The notes below the pieces were generated by a model. The model saw nothing but the letters and a program-made list of their open reading frames with translations. It had not been told where the DNA came from and ran no database searches. The translations under genes and the position numbers were made by a program. A DNA stretch of 64,000 nt from CAYJLF01 sp964371055 (GTDB lineage: Bacteria; Eisenbacteria; RBG-16-71-46; CAIMUX01): assembly GCA_964371055.1 (NCBI GenBank), contig CAYJLF010000001.1:186001-250000 (forward strand), read 5' to 3'. Shown piece by piece: positions 18,353 to 27,358 of this stretch. Positions within the stretch are counted from its first letter, which is position 1; every line of letters starts with the position of its first letter.

Positions 18353-20506
18353 TCACCGCTCGCAGCGACGAAGCGCCCGCGTGATCAAGGGCGCGCAGCA
18401 GACCGCCGCCACGATCCCCGGCATGAACCGCATGAATCCCCGCTTGAAGGTGTGCTCCATCGTCCACAAGGGATTGAGGACCGGATCCCAGAGATAGAAG
18501 AACGGGAGATAGGCCAGAAACATCAGGCCCAGGACGAGGAGGAGCGGGCCGGTGGGCGTCCCGACCGACGCCGACTCGCCCCCCTTCCTCGCCCGTCCGG
18601 CGATCCACATGAGGACGGCGATCGGGATCAGCACCCAGAAGTGCCCGAAGGCCGCCCTCATGCCGATGATCTGGAACGCGCGGGTGATGACCTCGATCAT
18701 CTTCGCGGGATCGACCCCCGGGGGAGTGAAGTGCGCCGCGGGGTCGTAACCCATCCGCGCCCGCACGACCAGGAAGTTCCAGAAGAGGAAGAAGAGCACC
18801 GGGACGACCAGAATCCACGCGCCCCGCCACCGGGCCAGCCGCCGGCCCAGCTGCCGATCGATCCGCCGGTCCATCGGCTCCGGGACCTCCGGCGCGCGGC
18901 CGCGCCTCGCCCGCCATCCGGCCGCGATGACCACGACCGCCATCGCTCCGCCCAAGAGGAAGTTCTCGGTCCGGGCCGTCGATGCCGCCAGGATCATCGG
19001 GACTGCGGGGGCGACTCCCCCCTCGCCGCGCAGGTGATCGATGACCGCGAAAAGGGCGAGGGCGGTGAAGACCATGCTGGGGAGATCGGTCATGCCGACG
19101 GTGGCCTGGGTCAGGACCACGCGGGGGAGGAAGAAGAGGAGAAGGGCCAGAGACGCCGCCGTGCGCGATCCCGACCACCAGAGGACCCGGCGATGGAAGA
19201 GGACCAGAAACGCCCCGATGAGGAGCGTCACCCAGAGTCGCTGGATGATCGGATGGAAGAGATAGCCGAAGCCGATGTTCGCCGCCGTGAAGGGAGCGTA
19301 GACGCACTGGGCATTGTAGGTGATCCGCTGAAAGACCGAGGAGACGTACGCCCCCTCGTACGCCATGACTTTCCCGACCAGATCGTAGCCGACGAGGGCG
19401 TCGTAGTTCCGTTCCGGCAGAATCGCGATCTGCACGAGCGTGCAGGCGACGACGCCGATCGCGACGAGCGAGAGCACGGCGGCCGCGGGCGCGCGGAGGA
19501 CGCTCCGGGACGACGCCGCGATGCGATCGCGCAGGGCGGATCGGCGGTCCGGCGGAACCTCGCCGGCCGCAGCCGGAACGGCCGGCCGATGGCGCGTCAG
19601 AAACCATCCCGCCGCGACCAGGACCGCCGCGGCCGCCACGAACGACGCGCGGGTGATCGGGATCGACACGAGATCGAAGAGCATGGCTACGAACGGCACC
19701 GCGGCCAGCCCCAGGAGCACGCGGAGCGCAACGGACTCCAACCGGTCCGGCTTCGCCCCGCACGGCACCGGCACGGCCCGCGCGCGCCGGAGCAACCGGA
19801 GGAGGCCGTCACCCAGGCCCATCAGCACCGCGAGGCCCAACCCGAGCCCGAAGGTGATCCAGCGATCCGGACCCGTCTCCTCCTCCACGGTGCGACCGTT
19901 CCAACGGGCCGGGACGCCGCCGCTCCCCTGGACGGCCGGATCGGAGCCGATCGACGCCGGGAAAAGGCGAACTCGATTCTCCTCCGTCTTCGGCAGCGAC
20001 GTGTCGATCCGATCGAGACCCCAGTGATCCCAGACGAGCAGGTAGTTGGCGCGATCGAGCAGCGGCGCCGCCTCCCCGAAGTGGACCGGGACGCGCGGGT
20101 AGAGGAACGAATAGGCCGAAGACGCGAGCCCCAGCAGAGGCGTCAGATCCTCGCCCGGCGGGCGCCGGCTCATCACCTGATCCTTCATGAACTTCGTCGG
20201 AGGGAGGAGGATGACCGCGTCCGGCGGCGTGTTCTCGCGCAGGTACCAGAGCACCGGATAGGTCTCGTCGTAGAAGATGGCTCGCCGCGCGGCGGCTGTG
20301 TGTTTCGTCCCCTCGCGCCAGATCTCGCCCGTCTGCCGCCAGGCCTCCGGCAGGATCCGCCCCCAGTTCGGCGTCAGACAGAAGGCGGCGAAAAGGAGAA
20401 GGAGAAGAGCCGAGGCGAGCCACGCCTCGCGCGCGCTCCGGGCCGGCGGGGCCTCATCGGCCCCCGCCGTCCCTGCCGTCCGCTCCCTCCTGACGCCTCG
20501 CACCAT
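18353..20506 (-). CDS. Large polytopic membrane protein, GT-C glycosyltransferase-like, function unknown
   Basis: The 717-residue product has roughly a dozen hydrophobic segments. One lies near residues 30-47, and a soluble-looking segment (about 55-205) separates it from the rest. That segment begins FYDETYPVLWYLRENTP, a pattern seen in large membrane proteins of surface-polysaccharide or lipid-linked sugar pathways. Later parts include YDALVGYDLVGKVMAYEGAY and GMTDLPSMVFTALALFAVID, resembling the loops of GT-C/PMT-like membrane transferases. I cannot point to the catalytic acidic motif with confidence. The gene faces the spermidine-synthase-like gene tail to tail with only 27 nt between. 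Best called an integral membrane protein with GT-C-like architecture. Confidence 0.7.
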   Translation of the reverse strand: MVRGVRRERTAGTAGADEAPPARSAREAWLASALLLLLFAAFCLTPNWGRILPEAWRQTGEIWREGTKHTAAARRAIFYDETYPVLWYLRENTPPDAVILLPPTKFMKDQVMSRRPPGEDLTPLLGLASSAYSFLYPRVPVHFGEAAPLLDRANYLLVWDHWGLDRIDTSLPKTEENRVRLFPASIGSDPAVQGSGGVPARWNGRTVEEETGPDRWITFGLGLGLAVLMGLGDGLLRLLRRARAVPVPCGAKPDRLESVALRVLLGLAAVPFVAMLFDLVSIPITRASFVAAAAVLVAAGWFLTRHRPAVPAAAGEVPPDRRSALRDRIAASSRSVLRAPAAAVLSLVAIGVVACTLVQIAILPERNYDALVGYDLVGKVMAYEGAYVSSVFQRITYNAQCVYAPFTAANIGFGYLFHPIIQRLWVTLLIGAFLVLFHRRVLWWSGSRTAASLALLLFFLPRVVLTQATVGMTDLPSMVFTALALFAVIDHLRGEGGVAPAVPMILAASTARTENFLLGGAMAVVVIAAGWRARRGRAPEVPEPMDRRIDRQLGRRLARWRGAWILVVPVLFFLFWNFLVVRARMGYDPAAHFTPPGVDPAKMIEVITRAFQIIGMRAAFGHFWVLIPIAVLMWIAGRARKGGESASVGTPTGPLLLVLGLMFLAYLPFFYLWDPVLNPLWTMEHTFKRGFMRFMPGIVAAVCCAPLITRALRRCER

Positions 20507-20534
20507 GCCCGATGCACCGCCGGCCAGACCGGCC

Positions 20535-21809
20535 TCAGCCGAGCCGGATCCACTTCATCAGCTCGGGCAGGTTGGGCCGCTTGCCGTACATCAGGAGCCC
20601 TACGCGGAAAACCCGCCCGGCCACCCACATCGTGCCCCAGATCGACAACATGAGGATCGCCAGCGAGGCGACGATCTCCCAGGCGGCCGGCATCTGGACG
20701 GTGATCCGCACCGTCATCAGGATCGGGGAGAAGAGGGGGATGAGCGAGCAGATGCGCACAAGGGTCCCGTTCGGATCCCGAATGGCGAGGAACATCAGCA
20801 TGAACGCCAGGATGATCGGCATCGAGACTGGTGTCTGGATCTGCTGGGCCTCGGTCTCGCTGTTGACCATCGCCCCGATGGCGCCGAAGAGCGACGCGTA
20901 GAGCATGAAGCCGAGGACGAAGTAGACAACAAAGTAGAAGACCATCGGGAAGGTCACCCCGACCTGGCTCAGGATCTCCGCGCCGGCGGAGCCGAACATG
21001 CTGCCGGCGCTGTTGCCGATCAGCCACGCCAGCAGCACCCAGATCCCGATCTGCGTCAGGCCGACCCCTCCGATGCCGAGAATCTTCCCCGCCATCAGGG
21101 TCGACGGACGCACTGTCGCCACCATCACTTCCGCCGAGCGCGAGGTCTTCTCTTCCAGGGCGGCGCGCAACATCATCGTGCCGTAGATGAAGAGCGAGAG
21201 ATAGAAGACGAAGCCGATGATGTAGGCCAGCCCGAAGGTGACGCCGGTGTCCTTGCGCGCCTCCCCGGTCTCCGCCACCTTGAACGTCTCGAGCGGAATC
21301 CCCTTGAGGACTTCACCCACCACGGCGGGATCGAGGTTCGTCCGGCGGATCCGGATCTCCCGCACCGCCGACTCGATCGCGTTGTCGAGCGCCTCGATCC
21401 GCCGGAAGTCGGAGACGTTCGTGGCGTAGAAGGCGACCTTGCCGCTGTCGGCCACTCCGGCCGGGATCAGCAGGTACCCCCCCAACTCGCCCGCGGCGAC
21501 GCGCGCGCCGAGGTCGCGAATCACCTGCTCGCGACTCCGCCCGCCGACCTCCTCGGCCACCAGCCGGTAGAGGCGCTCCCCCGTCTTGGTGGTGTCGCTG
21601 AGGGTTCGCGTGAGCGGTTCGAGGAGCGTCCCCGTCCCGTCCACGACCGCGAAGTCGGCCGGCTTCGACACGTCCATGTTCATGAAGAGCGCCGGCAGGA
21701 CGGTCAGTCCCCCCATCAGCAGCGGCACGAGGATCGTCCCGATGATGAACGCCTTGGTGCGGACCTTGAGGAGGTACTCCTGGCGGGCCACGATCAGCAG
21801 TCGGCGCAT
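20535..21809 (-). CDS. ABC-2 type transporter permease (NatB-like)
   Basis: The 424-residue protein is the membrane half of an ABC exporter. The N-terminus (MRRLLIVARQEYLLKVRTKA, then a hydrophobic helix FIIGTILVPLLMG) is typical of ABC-2 / NatB-like permeases. A large extracytoplasmic domain (about residues 45-205) follows, and then about five membrane segments, including the conserved EEKTSRSAEVMVATVRPS before GKILGIGGVGLTQIG. The start is 3 nt past the stop of the ATPase gene, so both are made from one transcript. Known members export sodium or have unassigned substrates; the substrate here is not known. Confidence 0.93.
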   Translation of the reverse strand: MRRLLIVARQEYLLKVRTKAFIIGTILVPLLMGGLTVLPALFMNMDVSKPADFAVVDGTGTLLEPLTRTLSDTTKTGERLYRLVAEEVGGRSREQVIRDLGARVAAGELGGYLLIPAGVADSGKVAFYATNVSDFRRIEALDNAIESAVREIRIRRTNLDPAVVGEVLKGIPLETFKVAETGEARKDTGVTFGLAYIIGFVFYLSLFIYGTMMLRAALEEKTSRSAEVMVATVRPSTLMAGKILGIGGVGLTQIGIWVLLAWLIGNSAGSMFGSAGAEILSQVGVTFPMVFYFVVYFVLGFMLYASLFGAIGAMVNSETEAQQIQTPVSMPIILAFMLMFLAIRDPNGTLVRICSLIPLFSPILMTVRITVQMPAAWEIVASLAILMLSIWGTMWVAGRVFRVGLLMYGKRPNLPELMKWIRLG

Positions 21810-21812
21810 GGC

Positions 21813-22724
21813 TCAGGCCTCCTCTCCGCGGGCGCGGACGGTGTCGACGAAGATCTGGTGCAGCGACGGCTCCATCACCTGGAAGCGCGAGACGCGCACT
21901 TCCCGCAGCGCGGCCTCGAGGATTCGCTGCGGCTCGACGCCGGGCTGTGGGAAGAGCTCGAGGTACTGTCCCGAGTCGACCGCGCGCGCCACCAGGCTCA
22001 CATCGTGGTGGAAGGTGGGGCGTCCCTCGTATTCGATCTGGATGGCGCGCACGCCGCGGTCCGCCTTGACCTTCTTGATCGATCCATCCAGCACCTTCCG
22101 CCCCTGGTTGATCAGGCAGATCGAGTCGCACAGTTTCTCCACCATGTCCATCTGATGGGTCGAAACCAGGAGCGTCACGCCTCGGTCGCGCAGCTCGAGG
22201 AGGATGTCTTTCACCAGGTCGACGTTGACCGGATCGAGCCCGGAGAACGGCTCGTCCAGGATCACCGCCTCGGGCTCGTGCAGGATCGTGGCGATGATCT
22301 GCACCTTCTGCTGCATCCCCTTGGAGAGCGCCTCGACCTTGGCCTCCGCCCAGGAGCCGAGCTCCATCCGCTCCAGCCACCGCAGCGCCAGCTCCCGCGC
22401 GCGCCGCGCCTCCATCCCGTGCAGACGGCCGAAGTAGACCAGAAGCTCGCGCACCTTCATCCGGCGGTAGAGCCCGCGCTCCTCCGGGAGATAGCCGATG
22501 CGATCGCGCCGGCGTTCGGGGTCGGATTCGCCGAGCAGGAGAATCTCCCCCTCGTCCGGGCGGATGATGTCCATGATCATCCGGATCGTCGTGGTCTTGC
22601 CGGCGCCGTTCGGCCCCAGAAGGCCGAAGACCGAGCCGGCGGCGACCACGAGATCTAGCTTCTCCACCGCCCGGACCTCATCGAACGACTTGGACACCCC
22701 CCGGATGACGAGCGCGTCGGGCAT
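21813..22724 (-). CDS. ABC transporter ATP-binding protein (NatA-like)
   Basis: The 303-residue ATPase has Walker A GPNGAGKT (residues 37-44), the ABC signature as LSKGMQQKVQ, Walker B VILDEPFSGLDP and the H-loop VSTHQMD. The LSKGM form of the signature is common in this NatA-like branch. After the core domain comes a C-terminal extension (about residues 215-303) usual for this family. The ATG at 22724 is preceded by GGAGGAAGAG; an upstream in-frame start was rejected because it lies in the promoter region. It is the first gene of a two-gene operon with the permease. Substrate is unknown. Confidence 0.95.
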   Translation of the reverse strand: MPDALVIRGVSKSFDEVRAVEKLDLVVAAGSVFGLLGPNGAGKTTTIRMIMDIIRPDEGEILLLGESDPERRRDRIGYLPEERGLYRRMKVRELLVYFGRLHGMEARRARELALRWLERMELGSWAEAKVEALSKGMQQKVQIIATILHEPEAVILDEPFSGLDPVNVDLVKDILLELRDRGVTLLVSTHQMDMVEKLCDSICLINQGRKVLDGSIKKVKADRGVRAIQIEYEGRPTFHHDVSLVARAVDSGQYLELFPQPGVEPQRILEAALREVRVSRFQVMEPSLHQIFVDTVRARGEEA

Positions 22725-22798
22725 CTCTTCCTCCTGCCTCTCCTCGGATCGCGGCCAGGTTCCTCCCGCGACGCCGGCTTCCCGCCGGTTCGGGCGAG

Positions 22799-22807
22799 AC
22801 TGTAGCA
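22799..22807 (-). promoter_or_regulatory. Putative extended -10 for the ABC operon
   Basis: The minus strand reads TGCTACAGT about 74 nt before the ATPase start. It lies back to back with a plus-strand copy at 22832 in the divergent intergenic region. Confidence 0.4.
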
Positions 22808-22831
22808 CGAGGGAGAGATCGTCGCGCGGTG

Positions 22832-22840
22832 TGCTACCCT
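22832..22840 (+). promoter_or_regulatory. Putative extended -10 for the Gate-domain gene
   Basis: TGCTACCCT ends only 6 nt before the ATG at 22847. If it is the real promoter, the mRNA would be nearly leaderless or the true start would lie downstream. Confidence 0.35.
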
Positions 22841-22846
22841 CCCGGC

Positions 22847-23845
22847 ATGTTGGCCGGCCTCCCCCTGAACAGACCCCTCCCCCGCAGCGTCGTGCTGCGC
22901 CGCGCTCTGCCGCGCGCCGGGCGGACGATCCTGATGCTGATCAAGCTGATGATCCCGATCTCCCTGGGGGTGGGCCTGCTGCGCTGGACCGGGGCGCTCG
23001 AGGCGATCGGGCGGCTCTTCGCGCCGGCCATGGGGCTCTTCCACCTGCCGGGAGAGGCCGCCGTCCCCCTCGTGACCGGATACCTGGGCGGCATCTACGC
23101 TTTGATCGGGGCCATGACGATGCTGCCGTTCTCGGCCGAGACGGTCACGATCCTCTCCGCCATGGCGCTCGTGGCGCACAACCTGATCATCGAAGGCGCG
23201 GTGCAGCACCGCACCGGAACTCCCTGGTGGTACATCGTCGCGGTCCGGCTCGTCGCTTCCTCCATCGTCGGCCTGACCGTCGCCTGGTCGATCTCCGCCC
23301 TCCAGGCCGCCGACCTCCCCGCCCTCTGGCTGCGTTTTCCGACGCCTGAAGCCCGGAGCGCGGTCCCGGCCTCCGGAAGTCTGCTCGAGTTCCTCGCCGG
23401 CTGGGGGCGCGAGGCGGCGAAGCTGACGGTCAAGATCGTCCTGATCGTGACGGCGATGATGATCGCCACCGAGTGGATACGCGCCCGGGGGCTGATGGAG
23501 CGGATGGAACGCGGGTCGCGGCCCTTCCTCCGGTTCCTCGGCCTGCACGACAGCGTCGCCTTCCCCTGGTTGACGGCGCAGATCCTGGGCATCGCCTTCG
23601 GAGGGGGGCTCCTCCTCGAGGAGATGCAGGTGCGCAGGATCGACCCCCGGGAGGTCCGCGCCCTGCACATCTCGATCGGGATCAGTCACTCCCTGCTCGA
23701 GGACACCGTGCTCCTGATGTCGATCGGCGCCTCGATTTTCTGGATCATCGTGCCACGCGTGCTGGTCGCGGCGGCCGTGGTCCGGCTCGCCACCCCCTTC
23801 TCCGTCGGATTGCCACCGCGGTCGATCGAGTCGCCCTCAGCGTGA
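22847..23845 (+). CDS. Nucleoside-recognition (Gate) domain membrane protein
   Basis: The 332-residue integral membrane protein contains two Gate-type segments. The first is around LIKLMIPISLGVGLLRWTG with VPLVTGYLGGIYALIGAMT; the second is around KLTVKIVLIVTAMMIATEWI with FGGGLLLEEMQ. Gate domains occur in nucleoside transporters, FeoB and the SpmA/SpmB proteins, and stand-alone copies are of unknown substrate. It starts at the ATG at 22847, because the open frame upstream (MCYPPG) lies in the promoter motif. It is divergent from the NatAB-like operon and convergent with the next gene, whose stop overlaps its last 9 nt (23837-23845). Inner membrane. Function is unknown. Confidence 0.88.
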   Translation: MLAGLPLNRPLPRSVVLRRALPRAGRTILMLIKLMIPISLGVGLLRWTGALEAIGRLFAPAMGLFHLPGEAAVPLVTGYLGGIYALIGAMTMLPFSAETVTILSAMALVAHNLIIEGAVQHRTGTPWWYIVAVRLVASSIVGLTVAWSISALQAADLPALWLRFPTPEARSAVPASGSLLEFLAGWGREAAKLTVKIVLIVTAMMIATEWIRARGLMERMERGSRPFLRFLGLHDSVAFPWLTAQILGIAFGGGLLLEEMQVRRIDPREVRALHISIGISHSLLEDTVLLMSIGASIFWIIVPRVLVAAAVVRLATPFSVGLPPRSIESPSA

Positions 23846-25729
23846 CCGCACCGCCAGCGTGTCGAGCACGGCGCGGACGGTCGCACTATGCGGCGAACCG
23901 GGGAACCGCCGCAGGAACTCGCCTCCCTCCGCGCGGGCGGCCTCGACCTCTCCCTCCGTCGCCAGGAGTCGGATCCGGTTGATGCGAGCCGGCTGATAGT
24001 GCGGATCGTCGGCCGCGGCCGCGGCGAACTCGCGGAGCGCCTCGTCCACCCGCCCCAGCATCTGCAGCGCCAAACCGCGGTTGTTGCGCATGCCGGAGGT
24101 CGGCGACGAGTTCCGCGTCGCCTCGTCCAGGAGGGCCAACCCCTCCTCGTAGTGCCCGCGGCGCAGACGGCAGGCGGCGAGGTTCGCCGTCAACGTCGGC
24201 GTCCGCCGCCAGGTCCGCCGCAGCTCCTCGAAAACCGGTTCCGCCTCCTCGACCCGCCCCTCGTTCAGCCGGAGCAACGCGGTCAGCAGGCGCACCTGCG
24301 GGGCGTCCGGAAGCCGCCGGGCAAGCCCCTCGATGACCGGTCTCGCCTCGTCGGTCCGCCCTTGACGCAGCAGCCATCCCCCCCAGTTCGCCTCGGCCCG
24401 CACGGCGATCGGTTGCCGGCGGTACTCCCCGCCGAAGAGCCGTTCCTCGCTGCGCCATTCGGCCGCGCGCAGTCCACTCCGCAGACCGAATGCCAGGAGG
24501 ACGAGGCCGAAGACGATCACCGCAGGACTCCGCGCACGGAGTTCCTGGGCCGCCAGCCAGAAGCCGACCCCGGCGCAGAGTCCGGCCACCGGCAGGTAGA
24601 GGAAGCGACCCCCGTAGATGTCGTTGGTCGGCACGATCTGCAGCGCCGGCAGGAGGGCCGCTCCAGCCAAGAGAACGCCCAACGAGAGCCCCCGCCAGGC
24701 CGATCCCCCCCGCTTCAGCCCCCACCAGGCGACCACCGCGATCCCGACTCCGAGGAAGAGGCCGCCGAGCCCGGTGGCAAGCCCGGAGAACCCCGCGGCG
24801 CCGCTCGGCCCGGATGTCACCCACGGCGACGGCGCGAGCGCCAGGTCGAACGGCCAGAGCATCACCTTCAGGTTGTACAACAGCAGTCGACCGACCAGGA
24901 CGGGGCCGCTCGTCTCCACGCCCGGCGGCCACTCTCCGGCGGGACGGGCCAGACCCAGGACCGCGACCCGAAGGATGAGGTAGACGACGAGGGTCCCGCC
25001 CAGCCAGAGGAACGTCCGCCCCCGCCCCGACGCCGGGGCGGCCCGCCGGTCACTCCCCCGGAGGCGCGGCCACCCCAGAAGCAACGGAAACCAGAGCACG
25101 CCGACCAGGGCTGATTCCTTCGCCAGGAGCGCTCCGAGCCAGCACACCGCGCCGGGCAGGAAGCGTGGTCGTTCCCGATCGAAGAAGACGAGGGCGGCAA
25201 AGAGAAGGGCGCCGGCCAGCAGGTCCGGCAGGGCCGAGACCCAACCGAAGGCGTCGGCCAGGACCGGATGCACCGCGAAGAGGAGCGCTCCCCACGCCGC
25301 CCGGGGCATCCGCGCCGCCAGCCAGCGAGCCAGCAGGAAGGCCGCGGCGGCATGCAGCAGAGTCTGCAGGAGCCGGAAGGCCAGGGGACGCGCATCGACC
25401 AGGATCAGCAGCAATCCATGGACGAGGGTCGCCAGCGGGCGGAAGTACCCCGAGGGCTGATTGGGATCGACCATCACCCCCCATCCATGCCCGCGCACGA
25501 GCAGCTCTCCCAGTCGGGAGGGATCGCCGCGCAGCGGACTCTGCACGATGAGCCAGAGATCGTCCCAGACGAACGCGCCGCCGATGGCGGGAAGCGTGAC
25601 GATGAGGGCGAGAAGTGCCGCCATCGCGGCGATCCAAAGCGACGCGCGATCCCGCTCGATCCGGGGACGGAGCATCGTGGGACGTGACGCGGCATCCCGC
25701 GGCGTGACCGGCTTCGCGCGATTCAACAT
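23837..25729 (-). CDS. TMTC-like GT-C membrane protein with C-terminal TPR repeats
   Basis: The 630-residue product has about a dozen membrane segments followed by TPR repeats. Features recalling the PMT/TMTC-type GT-C glycosyltransferases are GGAFVWDDLWLIV near the start (an acidic DD in the first loop), GYFRPLATLVHG, HPVLADAFGWVSALPDLLAG and LLAKESALVG. The soluble end (about 430-620) has TPR-like helices (EAEPVFEELRRTW, ALLDEATRNS, EALREFAAAAAD). The ATG at 25729 has GGAGGG 5 nt upstream; a GTG 6 nt earlier is a less likely start. The end overlaps the Gate gene by 9 nt, tail to tail. Protein O-glycosylation or surface glycan transfer is the likely role, inferred from the family. Confidence 0.85.
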   Translation of the reverse strand: MLNRAKPVTPRDAASRPTMLRPRIERDRASLWIAAMAALLALIVTLPAIGGAFVWDDLWLIVQSPLRGDPSRLGELLVRGHGWGVMVDPNQPSGYFRPLATLVHGLLLILVDARPLAFRLLQTLLHAAAAFLLARWLAARMPRAAWGALLFAVHPVLADAFGWVSALPDLLAGALLFAALVFFDRERPRFLPGAVCWLGALLAKESALVGVLWFPLLLGWPRLRGSDRRAAPASGRGRTFLWLGGTLVVYLILRVAVLGLARPAGEWPPGVETSGPVLVGRLLLYNLKVMLWPFDLALAPSPWVTSGPSGAAGFSGLATGLGGLFLGVGIAVVAWWGLKRGGSAWRGLSLGVLLAGAALLPALQIVPTNDIYGGRFLYLPVAGLCAGVGFWLAAQELRARSPAVIVFGLVLLAFGLRSGLRAAEWRSEERLFGGEYRRQPIAVRAEANWGGWLLRQGRTDEARPVIEGLARRLPDAPQVRLLTALLRLNEGRVEEAEPVFEELRRTWRRTPTLTANLAACRLRRGHYEEGLALLDEATRNSSPTSGMRNNRGLALQMLGRVDEALREFAAAAADDPHYQPARINRIRLLATEGEVEAARAEGGEFLRRFPGSPHSATVRAVLDTLAVRSR

Positions 25730-25826
25730 CCGCACCCTCCACCATTCCGGATGGTCTCCCGCGAAGGCCCCGGATGCGATCTCGCACCGCCATACCTTCG
25801 CCGGCCTCGCGCGGCCCGGCCTGCTC

Positions 25827-25835
25827 TGCTATCCT
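25827..25835 (+). promoter_or_regulatory. Putative extended -10 element
   Basis: TGCTATCCT lies 36 nt before the ATG at 25872 of the FAD oxidoreductase, in the divergent intergenic region. Confidence 0.45.
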
Positions 25836-25871
25836 GCCGCGTTCGGGGATCGAGCCGGATTACAGGCGGAG

Positions 25872-27326
25872 ATGACGATGACCGAATCATCGAACGGATC
25901 GCAAGGACTTCCCCGCCGGGTGGAGGTCGCGGTCGTCGGGGCCGGCCTCGCGGGTCTGACCGCGGCGCGGCGACTGCACCGGGCCGGCCTCGATGTCCAC
26001 CTCTTCGAGCCCCACTCCGATCCGGGGGGGCGGGTCCGCAGCATCGAAGTGGAGGGACACCGCCTCGACCTCGGCTTCCAGGTACTTCTCACGGGATATC
26101 CGGCTGTCCAGGAAGAACTCGATCTCCCGGCCCTGAAGCTGCATCGCTTCGAGCCGGGAGCGATCGTGGTCCGCGACGGGCAGCTCTATTCGCTCCCCGA
26201 TCCGTTCCGCTCCCCCGGGCGCTGGCTCGAGGCGATTCTGTATCCGCTCGCCACCATGGGAGACAAGCTGCGCACGCGCGCGCTCCGGGATCGCCTGCGC
26301 CGGGTCGACCCGACGGCGCTCTTCGCGGAGCCGGAGCGGATGGCGGCAGCCTGGCTCCGGGACCAGGGTTTCACCGAGCGCTATCTCGAGACCTTCTGGA
26401 TCCCATTCTTCTCCTCGGTCTTTCTCGATCCGCCGCTGGAGGTCACCTCCGGCCTCTTCCAGTTCGTCTTCCGCTCGATCGCGCTGGGCGACATCGCGCT
26501 GCCGGAAGAGGGAATCGGAGCGGTGCCGCGACAGCTCCTCGACGGCCTGCCGGATGCATCCTGGCATCCACGCACACACGTGGCCTCCCTGATCCTCGAC
26601 GGGCGCGCCGTGCGCGGGATCGTGGCCCGGCCCCTCCGCGGACCTCTGGAGGAAGCCGGTCACGAGGGCGGCGGCGCCACGCCGAGCCTCGGACATCGAT
26701 GTAGCCGGATCGAGCGCGCCGACGGACGCCCGCAACCGGGTGACGGAACGGAGCACGAGACAGGAAACGCGGGTGGTCCGATCGAGATTGCGGCCGACGT
26801 CGTCATCCTCGCCTGCGGCATGGAGGAGGCACACCGCATCTCGTCGCTCGACCTCCCCCTGCTCGAGCCGCTCGGCGTCTCGGTCGTCTACTTCTCCACG
26901 CCCGAGCCGGTCTCGGATGAGAGGCGGATCTACCTCAACGGCGGCACCGCCGATCCGGGACATCACACCGTGCTCCTCGACAACATCTGCCCGGCCTACG
27001 CGCCGGCGGGATCGCACCTCGTCGGCGTGACCGTCCTCGGCACCCCCGACGCCGCCGGGTCGGATGTCGCGGAGCGCGTGCGGCGTCAGATGGCGATCTG
27101 GTTTCGGGACGCGGACGTCTCGCGCTGGAGATGGCTGGCGACCTGCAAGGTCCCGATGGCGCAGTTCCGCCAGCCGCCGGGTCTGCTGCGCCGCCTGCCC
27201 GGGCCCTCCACCTCGATTGATCGTCTCTTCCTCGCCGGCGACTTCACGCGCCACTCCTCGGTGCAGGGCGCGCTCGAATCAGGTCAACGCGCCGCCGACG
27301 CGGTACTCGACCAGCGCCGAGTCTGA
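25872..27326 (+). CDS. FAD-dependent amine oxidase/desaturase-type oxidoreductase
   Basis: The 484-residue flavoprotein begins with the dinucleotide-binding strand and loop VAVVGAGLAGLTAARRLHRAG, then the acidic residue of the second strand (LFEPHSDPGGRVRS). It ends with LFLAGDFTRHSSVQGALESG, the typical FAD-contacting C-terminal motif of the amine oxidase / protoporphyrinogen oxidase / phytoene desaturase group. The substrate cannot be decided; carotenoid, porphyrin and amine substrates are all possible. No membrane segment or signal peptide is visible. A low-complexity insert (residues about 260-310) is unusual. The ATG at 25872 (another ATG 6 nt on) was chosen as the first start before the conserved motif; the frame is open further upstream but runs through the intergenic region. 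Confidence 0.87.
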   Translation: MTMTESSNGSQGLPRRVEVAVVGAGLAGLTAARRLHRAGLDVHLFEPHSDPGGRVRSIEVEGHRLDLGFQVLLTGYPAVQEELDLPALKLHRFEPGAIVVRDGQLYSLPDPFRSPGRWLEAILYPLATMGDKLRTRALRDRLRRVDPTALFAEPERMAAAWLRDQGFTERYLETFWIPFFSSVFLDPPLEVTSGLFQFVFRSIALGDIALPEEGIGAVPRQLLDGLPDASWHPRTHVASLILDGRAVRGIVARPLRGPLEEAGHEGGGATPSLGHRCSRIERADGRPQPGDGTEHETGNAGGPIEIAADVVILACGMEEAHRISSLDLPLLEPLGVSVVYFSTPEPVSDERRIYLNGGTADPGHHTVLLDNICPAYAPAGSHLVGVTVLGTPDAAGSDVAERVRRQMAIWFRDADVSRWRWLATCKVPMAQFRQPPGLLRRLPGPSTSIDRLFLAGDFTRHSSVQGALESGQRAADAVLDQRRV

Positions 27327-27358
27327 CCAGGCAAGAGGCGGGAGACGCGGCCGACGAC

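Noticed and set aside
21813..22724. LSKGM signature in place of LSGGQ in the ABC ATPase
   Set aside because: This form is usual in NatA-like ATPases and is not a defect.
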